From Halococcaceae archaeon (GTDB taxonomy: Archaea; Halobacteriota; Halobacteria; Halobacteriales; Halalkalicoccaceae): 5,814 nt of DNA. Shown piece by piece: positions 1-5,814 of the stretch. Position numbers and translations under genes: made by a program. A model generated the notes under the pieces. It was given only the letters and a program-made list of their open reading frames with translations, did not search any database and was not told the origin of the DNA. The stretch covers positions 1 to 5,814 of the forward strand of contig SKWB01000049.1 in NCBI GenBank assembly GCA_007129135.1, read 5' to 3'. Position 1 is the stretch's first letter, and every line of letters starts with the position of its first letter.

Positions 1-99
1 CCGATCGGTAATAACGGGTGGAGGAACGATCGGGAAGGACCGGCGTCGATCGGTGACGTTCCACGAGAACAGTGGACTGACGACGCCAGGGTCGTCCCG

Positions 100-121
100 T
101 ACGGACGGCCGGAGGTCCGTA
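100..121 (-). terminator. Stem-loop directly after the operon's last stop codon, weak terminator candidate
   Basis: On the minus strand TACGGAC and GTCCGTA form a perfect 7-bp stem around an 8-base GC-rich loop, starting one base after the TGA (124-122) of the membrane protein. No T-rich tract follows, and archaeal termination usually depends on T-runs, so it may instead protect or process the 3' end of the mRNA, or mean nothing. The rest of 1-99 contains CGATCGG three times (2-8, 27-33, 47-53) and no gene I can support. Confidence 0.25.
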
Positions 122-1588
122 TCAGAGCAACACCGCGACGACGAGGAACGCGGTCCCGAGCGTGACCGTCCACACGGCCGGTGCGGGCGTTCCGACCTCG
201 CGGCGTCGGCGTCGCTCCCGGTCGGCGACGTGTGGATCGAGCCGTTCCCAGGCACGGTGTCGCCGTTCGAGGAGGTAGAACGCCGCCCCGGTCGGGGCGC
301 CGTATGCGAGGTGGCCGAACAGCGAGGGGAGGGCGGTCGCGAGCCCGTCGGCGCTCCAGGCGAGGGGTTCGCCGAGCAGCACCGGCATCAGCGTGAGCGG
401 CCCGACGAACCACCAGACGAGGCCGTAGACGGCGCCCCAGGCGACGCCCGCCGCGAGCGTCGGGGCCTCGTATCTGAACAGCCGGCCGTAGCTCATCCCG
501 ACGATCGAACTGACCGCGAGGTGGACGCCGAAGCCGGCGAGCGCCGACGAGCGCCCGACGAGCGCGGCGACCATCTCGAGCTCGCCCGTCGACCACATGA
601 CGGCCCCGAACGCGAGTCCGCCGACGAGGCTGGCGACGAGCCCCCAGCCCATCGCCCGCAGCGTCCTGATCCCCGGACCAGTCGCCTCGTAGTTCAGTGG
701 GTCCGACTCGACGAAGAGGACGCGCCAGAAACGATCGAGCACGGAGTAGAGCAGCCCGAGGAGCAGTCCGTAGACGACGTGGCCGACCAGCGACCCGACC
801 TGCTCGCTCGCGGCCGCGGTCGTCCAGGTCACCGGATCGCCGAGCAGCAGCGCCAGGAGGGTGAGTCCACCGAGGAACCACCAGAGGATCCCGTAGGCCA
901 TCCCCCACGCGATCGACGAGCCGAACCCGCGGGCGTCGCGCTGGAACAGGAGGCCGAAGCCGACGCCGATCGTCGCCGCGATCAGGTAGTGGAGGAGCCG
1001 ACCCACGAGCGCCGAATCGGAGCCGACCAGGCCGGCGATGAGCGGGAAGACGTCCTCCTGGCCCATCCAGACGCCGAACGCCCAGCCGCCGACGAGGCCG
1101 GCGGCCCCACCCACGAGCAGGGCCCGCGGCAGGTCGAGGGGGGTCCGTTCCGACGCCACCCTGCGACCCCCGAGCCACCCGAGGACGAGGCCGACCGGCG
1201 CCCCGAGGCCGAGGATCAGGTAGACCGACCAGGTGAAGCTGTCCCCCGTGGTGGTGAACGGACCGACCGAGACGCCGAGACCGGCGACCAGCCAGACGAC
1301 CGCGGCCCACGCGAGGAGTCCCGTTCCGAGACCCCAGACTAGCCCCCGACCGGGGTCGGTCGTCCGCCGTCCGACGAGTACCGGGAGGGCTGCCCCGTAG
1401 AGCGGCCCGACGGCCAGCCAGAGCGGCTCCGGATCGGGATCGACCAGCGAGAGGGCGAGCGCGCCGGCGAGACCGGCGACCGCCCCGGCGAGCGCCGTCC
1501 GAACCCCGACGGGGAGCCCCTCGATCGCCTCCCGACCGACCGCCAGCCGATCGAGCCCGCCACGGAGGTCGCCCCCGTCGGCCGTCAT
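122..1588 (-). CDS. Polytopic membrane protein made of three four-helix repeats (488 aa), function unknown
   Basis: I do not recognise a named family. The protein is almost entirely membrane-embedded, with about 13 predicted helices. Three successive modules of four helices lie at residues ~30-143, ~155-290 and ~310-446. A basic stretch follows (~455-464, Arg-rich), then one last helix (~471-488) that ends at the stop codon. Modules 2 and 3 share clear motifs: AWGxxYGxxWWFxGxLTL in helix 3, GxPxxW after it, and SLxGHxxYG in helix 4. Module 1 is more diverged but keeps the WGxxxG core. Four of the protein's six histidines sit at equivalent places in modules 2 and 3: H200/H356 in helix 2 and H270/H426 in helix 4. 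The ATG at 1588 overlaps the stop of the oxidoreductase gene (ATGA) and follows GGGAGGG after a 3-base gap, which fixes the start. The reading frame stays open far upstream, but that part is a shadow of the oxidoreductase gene. Likely a membrane partner of the oxidoreductase; a transporter or a cofactor-binding subunit are both possible. Confidence 0.88.
   Translation of the reverse strand: MTADGGDLRGGLDRLAVGREAIEGLPVGVRTALAGAVAGLAGALALSLVDPDPEPLWLAVGPLYGAALPVLVGRRTTDPGRGLVWGLGTGLLAWAAVVWLVAGLGVSVGPFTTTGDSFTWSVYLILGLGAPVGLVLGWLGGRRVASERTPLDLPRALLVGGAAGLVGGWAFGVWMGQEDVFPLIAGLVGSDSALVGRLLHYLIAATIGVGFGLLFQRDARGFGSSIAWGMAYGILWWFLGGLTLLALLLGDPVTWTTAAASEQVGSLVGHVVYGLLLGLLYSVLDRFWRVLFVESDPLNYEATGPGIRTLRAMGWGLVASLVGGLAFGAVMWSTGELEMVAALVGRSSALAGFGVHLAVSSIVGMSYGRLFRYEAPTLAAGVAWGAVYGLVWWFVGPLTLMPVLLGEPLAWSADGLATALPSLFGHLAYGAPTGAAFYLLERRHRAWERLDPHVADRERRRRREVGTPAPAVWTVTLGTAFLVVAVLL
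251..1501 (-). repeat. Three tandem protein-level repeats inside the membrane protein
   Basis: The membrane protein contains three modules of roughly 115-140 residues, encoded at about 1160-1501 (module 1), 719-1126 (module 2) and 251-661 (module 3). Each has four hydrophobic helices in the same order: a Gly-rich first helix (AGLxGG or similar), a second helix ending in Arg or Lys-like charge, a Trp/Gly-rich third helix, and a fourth helix ending in Arg. Modules 2 and 3 are clearly similar by eye, including AWG, WWF, LTL and GH..YG. Module 1 is recognisable mainly by helix spacing and the WG..(T/Y)G core. The repeat is seen in protein sequence; I did not find long identical DNA repeats, so the duplications look old. 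Confidence 0.75.
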
Positions 1589-3276
1589 CGGCCCTCCCGA
1601 CCGGTGTCGGCCGTCTGAACGATGTCCCGCGGGAAGAAGATGGCGATGAGCCAGTCGGCGAACACCCGCACCTTCCGGTCGGTGCCCGGGAGCTTGGAGA
1701 GGTAGACACCACGCCAGAGCACCCACGCGAACAGTCCGGAAAACCGCAGGTCCGTTATCTCGGCGCAGGCGGTCTGGTGTCCGATCACGGCGAGCGACCC
1801 CGGTGATCGGTAGGAGAGCCCCCGCGTCGTCCCGCCCGTGACGGACGCGTAGACGTTGTCGGCGACGACCCGTCCCGCGCGGAGCGCGTGCTCTGCGGTG
1901 TTCGGGTAGCGTTCGTCGGTCTCGGCGTCGAACATCGCCGCGCAGTCGCCGGCTGCCCACAGCCCCGTTCGTCCCTCGACCGCGAGGGTGGCGTCGACAC
2001 GAACCTCGTCCCGGTCGGTCTTCGGGACGTCCAGTCGCTCGACGAACGGCGACGGGCGGTTCCCGGCGGTCCACACGAGCGTCTCCGATTCGATGCTCTC
2101 GCCCGAAGAGAGCGTGACGACCCCCTCGCCCGCGTCGGCGACCCGCTCTCCGAGCAGGAAGGTGACGCCGCGGTCGGCCATCCGCTCGCGGGCATAGGCC
2201 GCGAGCGATTCGCTCAGCTCCGGCATGATTCGCTCGCGGGAGTGGACGACGACGACGCGTACCTCCTCGGAGGGGATCGAGGGGTAGTGGACCGTCGTTC
2301 CACGGACGAAATCGTTGAGCGCGCCCGCGAGCTCCGAGCCCGCGAACCCCGCTCCCGCGACGACGAACGTCACGAGCGAGCGCCGGCGCGCCGGATCGAC
2401 CGCCGTCTCGGCGCGCTCGAAACAGTCGATCACGTGGTTCCTGATCGCGACCGCGTCGTGGAGGCTCTTGAAGTCGAAGACGAACTCCCGGTCCTCGTCG
2501 ATCCCCTTCGGGTCGGGGACCGACCCCGGCGCGAGCACCAGGTGGTCGTACGGGAGCGGGCGCTCGGCGTCGGACAGACGCAGCGTCCCGGCCTCGACGT
2601 CGACGCCGACCGCCCGGTCGCGAACGACCCGCGTCCGCCGGAGGCTCGTCCGCAGCGGGCTCGTGATGTGACTCGGCTCCACGCTCCCCGCCGCGACCTC
2701 CGCGAGCAGCGGGGTGAACAGCACCGCGTTCGCCTCGCTCACCATCGTGAGGTCGACCGTCGGATCCGGCCCGAACCGTTCCTCGAGCCGTTTCGATGCG
2801 CCCAGGCCGGCGAACCCACCGCCGAGGACGACGATCCGTGTCTCCACCGCCGGATCGTCGCCCGGGTCGGGCTCCGGGCCCAAGAGCGCCGCCACCAGCT
2901 CCCGGGCCGTCGGGACGAGGACACCGAGCAGCACGCCGGCGAGGACCCAGGTGGCGAACGCCGGGAGGAGGGGCCCGATCGCCGCCGGGCTCCACGCCGG
3001 CCCCTCGCCGGCGGCGAGCGGGAGCGCGCTGGCACCGAGGGTCGCCCACGCCAGCACGGCCAGCGCCCCGGCGGTGAACGCCCCGTCGATGGGCGTTCCC
3101 TCGTGTGGTCGGACGGCGAGAACGTAGAGCGCTCCGAGAACCACCCCCAGTGGGGGCCCGAGTGCCGCGGGGCTCACGGCCGTCGCGAGCAGGATCCCGG
3201 GGAACAGCCCCGCCGTCGCCCCGACCGCCAGCCGGTGTCCCGGGACGGACGGCTCCAGGCCGGTTTCCCACCTCAT
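1585..3276 (-). CDS. Type II NADH dehydrogenase-like FAD/NAD(P) oxidoreductase with N-terminal four-helix membrane domain (563 aa)
   Basis: Likely moves electrons from NAD(P)H through FAD to a membrane quinone or similar acceptor on the cytoplasmic face. Residues ~14-127 form four predicted helices (about 16-34, 40-55, 65-88, 98-121), followed by an acidic, Pro-rich linker (134-142). The catalytic part starts at 147 with the FAD-binding motif GGGFAG (152-157). The second dinucleotide motif GAGFAGSE (308-315) is the NAD(P)H site, and AAGDCA (441-446) is the usual late FAD contact. The C-terminal end (~512-554), with AWVLWRGVYLSKLPG and then DW, matches the membrane-binding tail of NDH-2 enzymes. 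NDH-2 proteins are usually about 400-430 aa, so the extra length is the N-terminal membrane module. The segment usually carrying AQxAxQ reads AEHALRAG (461-468), so the acceptor may differ from classic NDH-2; sulfide:quinone reductase-like activity is less likely because I do not see the paired redox cysteines. The ATG at 3276 overlaps the regulator's stop (ATGA), with GAGGGTGA 3 bases upstream. Confidence 0.9.
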   Translation of the reverse strand: MRWETGLEPSVPGHRLAVGATAGLFPGILLATAVSPAALGPPLGVVLGALYVLAVRPHEGTPIDGAFTAGALAVLAWATLGASALPLAAGEGPAWSPAAIGPLLPAFATWVLAGVLLGVLVPTARELVAALLGPEPDPGDDPAVETRIVVLGGGFAGLGASKRLEERFGPDPTVDLTMVSEANAVLFTPLLAEVAAGSVEPSHITSPLRTSLRRTRVVRDRAVGVDVEAGTLRLSDAERPLPYDHLVLAPGSVPDPKGIDEDREFVFDFKSLHDAVAIRNHVIDCFERAETAVDPARRRSLVTFVVAGAGFAGSELAGALNDFVRGTTVHYPSIPSEEVRVVVVHSRERIMPELSESLAAYARERMADRGVTFLLGERVADAGEGVVTLSSGESIESETLVWTAGNRPSPFVERLDVPKTDRDEVRVDATLAVEGRTGLWAAGDCAAMFDAETDERYPNTAEHALRAGRVVADNVYASVTGGTTRGLSYRSPGSLAVIGHQTACAEITDLRFSGLFAWVLWRGVYLSKLPGTDRKVRVFADWLIAIFFPRDIVQTADTGREGR

Positions 3277-5360
3277 CGTTCACCCTCGAAGAGCATCGAG
3301 AGGAGCTTCCTGAGGGCCGCTCGGAGGTGGTGGTTGAACGTCGGCTGTGTGATACCCAGCAGCTCGGCGACCTCCTCGCCGGTTCTGTCTCGTGGCGTCT
3401 CGAAGTAGCCGGATGCGTAGGCGGTCTGGAGCGTCTCGAGCTGTCGGTCGGTCAGCCGCCCCTCGAGCTCCGCCTCGAACCCCTCGCGCGTCCGGGCGGT
3501 CCGTTCCCTGTCGCGACGGCGGACGAGCGACGACCCGGCGTAGCGTGCCTGGAAGGCCTCGACGAACTGGCGCACGTCGGATCCGGACGGGAGCTCGACG
3601 ACCACACGTGCCGTCTCGCCGTCGGCGGTCATCGCCGTCGGGACCGCCCCGTACTCGAGCAGGTCCGCCGCGAGGCTCTCTTCGGTGAGCGTACAGGAGA
3701 AGAGAGACCGACCGTCCCGGTCGGCGACGAGCCGTGTGTCGACCACCGCGGACGAGCGGTTCGCGAGGTCGGAGACGGCCTCGGGAGCGAGCCCCTCCAC
3801 GACGAAGAAACAGCGGAAGGAGCCGTCCACCCGACCGATCACTCGCTCCATGGCGAACTCGCACCCGGTCTCCTGGGCCCACCGGACGAACGTGATGGCG
3901 GGATCGGTCACGTCGAACTCGAGTTCGACGACCGCCCGTTCGACGAGCCCCCGTTTCAGCTCGATCGCGTTGATCGCGTGGCCGAGCCGGTCGCCGAGGC
4001 CGTCGAGAACCGAGCGTTCGATCCGATCGAACGCCGACACCCGGTCGCTGTAGACGCTGAGTCCGCCGTAGCGGATCCCCCGGTAGTGGATCGGGAGGCT
4101 GAGAACCGACCGGTAGCCCCGCCGCACCGCCTCGCGGCGCCACCCCTCGATCGGGGGCTCTCCCACCAGCCGCTGTTCGACCCACGCCTCGCCCAGCTCG
4201 ACCGCCCTCGACAGCGGCTCGCCCGACTCCGCCGCCTCGTCGACGCCCGTTCCGATGGCCGCGAGGTAACTCTTCTCCGAGCCCGCCCACGCCCGCGGCT
4301 CGATACCTCCTTCGACGACGTCGTAGTCACCGATCCAGGCGAAGGCGTAGGGCTCGTGACGGACCAACCGATCGCAGATCGACTGCTCGAGGCCCTCCCG
4401 TGTCGTGCTCTCGACGATCGCCCGTTCTACGTCCCGTCCGAGAGACGCGCTCGCGCGCAGTCGGTCGACCGTCTCCTCGTGATCGGCGACGGTGCGCCGG
4501 GACTCCGAGAGCTGGTCGGTGAGCGTCACCCGGGTGAGGGCGTGTCGCGTCGCGAGCGCGACGGTCCGGGCGGCGTCGAGGTCGGCGCCGGTCGTCTCCC
4601 AGGCCGTCGTCGTCCCGGCGAGAAGGACGCCGTGGCCCTCCAGCGGGAGGACCACGCCCCTGGCGAGCGAGGCGTCTTCGGTCGGCTCCGCCGGTCGTGG
4701 GAGCACCGTCCGTACGAGCACGTGCTCGTTCTCGACGAACGCACGCCAGGCGGGATCGACGTCGGAGACGGGAACCGGCTCGTCGGCGAGTTCGCCCTCC
4801 GCAGCCGTCGTCCACCGAAACGGTCGGAGCGCGTTCCCGGTTTCGTCGTAGAGGAACGTCGCTGCCACGGGAACCCCGAGCGAACGCTCGATAGCGTCGA
4901 GCGTGGCCTCACAGACCTCCTCGCTCGTGCTCGCCTCGACGAGCGTCTCGGCGAACTCGAGGAACGATCCCAGCCGAATCCCCTCGGCCCCGGGACGCTC
5001 CACGACGGTCGGCCCGATGCTCGACCCCGATCTGTTCGCCGGCGCACGCGACGGCCGCGTCACGCAGGCGGTGACTCCCGCCGAAATCGCCTCGCTCGCG
5101 ACCCGCCCGTCGACCGCCTCCCCGACGAGGACGAACGGGAGGTCGGGCTGTCGCCGCCGAACCGCCCGCAGGAGGTCGACGCCGGTCGCGTCCGGGAGGT
5201 CGTACTCGCTGACCACGCAGTCGATCGAATCGCCGTCGATCCGCTCGAGGAGAGCAGCCGCGTCCCCGACGGTGGTGATCGAAACACGCTCGCCGGCCGC
5301 GTCCGCGATCGCCGACGGCGGGTCTCCCGACTCGGGGCCGACGTAGGCGACCTCGATCAC
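3273..5360 (-). CDS. Bat-like transcriptional regulator: degenerate receiver, two GAF regions, Bat domain, HTH_10 (695 aa)
   Basis: Cytoplasmic DNA-binding regulator of the bacterio-opsin-activator type, probably controlling its own operon or respiratory genes. Numbering from the GTG at 5360: receiver-like domain ~1-105; GAF-like region ~130-287; short charged, possibly coiled-coil linker ~280-304; second GAF-like region ~307-471 with YRSVLSLPI and YGGLSVYS; Bat domain ~473-625; HTH_10 at ~636-688, starting LTDRQLETL and including GEEVAELLGITQPTF then HLRAA. The receiver has lost its catalytic residues: the acidic pair is GP (8-9), the phospho-Asp is Glu52 in VVSEYDLP, and the late Lys is Arg102. 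No transmembrane helix is seen. Start choice: GTG 5360 puts beta-strand 1 (IEVAYVG) at the N-terminus and has GAGGTGA at 5371-5377. A GTG at 5435 would add 25 Ser/Gly-rich residues (720 aa) but has no Shine-Dalgarno; it remains possible. An in-frame TAG lies about 15 codons further upstream. The stop overlaps the oxidoreductase start. Confidence 0.9.
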   Translation of the reverse strand: MIEVAYVGPESGDPPSAIADAAGERVSITTVGDAAALLERIDGDSIDCVVSEYDLPDATGVDLLRAVRRRQPDLPFVLVGEAVDGRVASEAISAGVTACVTRPSRAPANRSGSSIGPTVVERPGAEGIRLGSFLEFAETLVEASTSEEVCEATLDAIERSLGVPVAATFLYDETGNALRPFRWTTAAEGELADEPVPVSDVDPAWRAFVENEHVLVRTVLPRPAEPTEDASLARGVVLPLEGHGVLLAGTTTAWETTGADLDAARTVALATRHALTRVTLTDQLSESRRTVADHEETVDRLRASASLGRDVERAIVESTTREGLEQSICDRLVRHEPYAFAWIGDYDVVEGGIEPRAWAGSEKSYLAAIGTGVDEAAESGEPLSRAVELGEAWVEQRLVGEPPIEGWRREAVRRGYRSVLSLPIHYRGIRYGGLSVYSDRVSAFDRIERSVLDGLGDRLGHAINAIELKRGLVERAVVELEFDVTDPAITFVRWAQETGCEFAMERVIGRVDGSFRCFFVVEGLAPEAVSDLANRSSAVVDTRLVADRDGRSLFSCTLTEESLAADLLEYGAVPTAMTADGETARVVVELPSGSDVRQFVEAFQARYAGSSLVRRRDRERTARTREGFEAELEGRLTDRQLETLQTAYASGYFETPRDRTGEEVAELLGITQPTFNHHLRAALRKLLSMLFEGER

Positions 5361-5370
5361 GTCGATCGGC

Positions 5371-5377
5371 TCACCTC
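5371..5377 (-). promoter_or_regulatory. Shine-Dalgarno sequence supporting the GTG start at 5360
   Basis: On the minus strand this reads GAGGTGA, a 7-base match to the archaeal Shine-Dalgarno consensus (complement of the 16S rRNA 3' end). It lies 10 bases before the GTG at 5360. The spacing is slightly long, and the same bases would encode Glu-Arg-Gly-Glu if translation began at 5435, so this favours the downstream start without proving it. Confidence 0.5.
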
Positions 5378-5508
5378 GCTCGTGACCACCGGTAGCGCCC
5401 CCCGACGTCGAGTCGAGGAGCGATCGGGCCTCCACCGTCGAATCGGGCGAGTGGTGTTCATGCGCGTCGCTCGGGTCACACTACCGGTTCCCGGTGTCGA
5501 GAACTCGT

Positions 5509-5526
5509 AGCCTATCTGGATAGGCT
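5509..5526. promoter_or_regulatory. Perfect 8-bp inverted repeat, candidate operator
   Basis: AGCCTATC-TG-GATAGGCT has two fully complementary 8-base arms with a 2-base centre. It is more AT-rich than its surroundings. It lies about 150 bases upstream of the preferred regulator start (about 75 from the alternative one). The very short centre suits a dimeric DNA-binding protein better than an RNA hairpin, and no T-run follows on either strand, which argues against a terminator. It may bind the regulator encoded next door or another factor; the binding protein is unknown. Confidence 0.45.
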
Positions 5527-5695
5527 GCCCTCCGTCGACGTGCGTCGGTTCCCTCGAACTCATCCGCCGGCACCGGAGCTCTCCCGTCGAGTCTGACGTC
5601 GGTTCGACACACGACACCTGTAGCCCCCACCGGCGTGGTCGGTCTATCAGTCCGGATATCACGCCTTTCGGTCTGGGTCGATTGGATGCGATCGT

Positions 5696-5739
5696 GGGTG
5701 AATCCCCCCGATCGTCGCTGGATGGGGAAGGATCCACCC
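5696..5739. repeat. Imperfect inverted repeat upstream of the plus-strand gene
   Basis: GGGTGAATCC (5696-5705) and GGATCCACCC (5730-5739) pair at 9 of 10 positions, with 24 bases between the arms. The right arm ends about 35 bases before the ATG at 5775, a position where an operator or 5' leader hairpin could act. In GC-rich DNA a match of this size can arise by chance, so the call is weak. Confidence 0.25.
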
Positions 5740-5774
5740 GAATCCGGTTCGTCGCCGGTCGAAGGGGAACCAAC

Positions 5775-5814
5775 ATGACACGCGATCGTATCACAAGACG
5801 GGAGACGTTGCAGG
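5775..5814 (+). CDS. N-terminal fragment of a probable Tat-exported protein (cut by the window end)
   Basis: Thirteen codons from the ATG at 5775 read MTRDRITRRETLQ. TRRETLQ fits the twin-arginine consensus (S/T)RRxFLK at the place expected for a haloarchaeal Tat signal, where most secreted proteins, including redox proteins and lipoproteins, use this route. The hydrophobic helix and signal-peptidase or lipobox site would lie beyond the window, so the product is unknown. A weak GGGG sits 7 bases before the ATG. The gene is divergent from the regulator operon and could share control through the intergenic region. The frame is too short for codon evidence. Confidence 0.5.
   Translation, partial: MTRDRITRRETLQ

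Larger units (their letters stand above)
5361..5774. other. Divergent intergenic region between the regulator operon and a plus-strand gene
   Basis: About 414 bases separate the two likely translation starts, 339 if the regulator begins at 5435. Both promoters should lie here. I see an 8-bp perfect inverted repeat at 5509-5526, an imperfect one at 5696-5739, and a GATATC island near 5656. No convincing haloarchaeal TATA box (TTTAWA type) stands out on either strand, neither start looks leaderless with a box at about -27, and there is no tRNA-like fold. The open frame that crosses most of this region on the minus strand lacks family resemblance and conflicts with both flanking genes. Confidence 0.6.

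Noticed and set aside
2..53. CGATCGG three times (2-8, 27-33, 47-53), considered as a direct-repeat binding site
   Set aside because: The spacing is irregular (25 and 20 bases) and CGATCG is one of the commonest words in such haloarchaeal DNA, occurring elsewhere in this window too.
53..1342. Plus-strand open frame opposite the membrane protein (429 codons)
   Set aside because: Low-complexity charged translation without hydrophobic core; the minus strand encodes an obvious helix-repeat membrane protein.
1589..3283. Upstream extension of the membrane protein frame, giving 1053 codons
   Set aside because: This part is an Arg/Gly/Pro-rich alternate frame of the oxidoreductase gene. The ATG at 1588, overlapping the oxidoreductase stop, is the natural start.
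1888..3408. Plus-strand open frame opposite the oxidoreductase (506 codons)
   Set aside because: Antisense shadow: charged, repetitive composition, while the minus strand has FAD and NAD(P) binding motifs in the right order.
3105..5510. Very long plus-strand open frame opposite the regulator (801 codons)
   Set aside because: The translation is dominated by Arg, Asp, Glu, Pro and Gly with no domain pattern. It is the antisense shadow expected of a GC-rich gene whose minus-strand product has clear GAF, Bat and HTH_10 features.
5641..5690. CGAAA plus GATATC on the minus strand, considered as a BRE/TATA promoter
   Set aside because: The two parts are not adjacent as in a real BRE-TATA pair, GATATC poorly fits TTTAWA, and it would give a leader of well over 200 bases.
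5357..5794. Minus-strand open frame of 145 codons across the intergenic region
   Set aside because: It overlaps the starts of both flanking genes in other frames, has an Arg/Ser/Thr/Pro-rich composition and no recognisable motif.
1..5814. CRISPR arrays, tRNA or rRNA genes, insertion sequences
   Set aside because: I see no regularly spaced repeats, no tRNA-like cloverleaf with a CCA-side stem, no transposase-like frame and no paired terminal repeats.

Overview
The window looks like haloarchaeal (class Halobacteria) chromosome. The DNA is very GC-rich, with a strong preference for G/C at third codon positions and frequent CGATCG words. The encoded proteins are rich in Asp and Glu. One gene ends in the HTH_10 helix-turn-helix typical of haloarchaeal bacterio-opsin-activator (Bat) type regulators. 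The genus cannot be told from the sequence.

Layout. Positions 1-121 are non-coding flank downstream of a minus-strand operon and hold a small stem-loop at 100-121. Positions 122 to about 5360 (possibly 5435) carry three tightly packed minus-strand genes, in transcription order: (1) a Bat-like regulator with a degenerate receiver, two GAF-like sensor regions, a Bat domain and HTH_10; (2) a type II NADH dehydrogenase-like FAD/NAD(P) oxidoreductase with an extra four-helix membrane domain at its N-terminus; (3) a polytopic membrane protein built from three repeats of a four-helix module plus one final helix. Both junctions are ATGA overlaps, where the start codon of the next gene shares bases with the stop codon of the previous one, so the three are almost certainly co-transcribed and translationally coupled. 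About 414 bases (5361-5774) separate the operon from a divergent plus-strand gene. This gap contains a perfect 8-bp inverted repeat (5509-5526). Only the first 13 codons of the plus-strand gene are present; they read like the start of a twin-arginine (Tat) signal peptide.

How the genes may work together. The regulator has no transmembrane segment and probably senses a cytoplasmic cue through its GAF regions. The oxidoreductase would pass electrons from NAD(P)H through FAD to a membrane acceptor. The third protein is a strong candidate membrane partner, because the N-terminal membrane module of the oxidoreductase resembles its repeat unit. Two of the three repeats carry histidines at matching positions in two helices, which could bind a cofactor or metal. 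The most interesting reading is a self-contained, possibly redox-responsive, membrane electron-transfer unit with its own regulator. The operon structure and module similarity are visible in the sequence; the joint function is inference.
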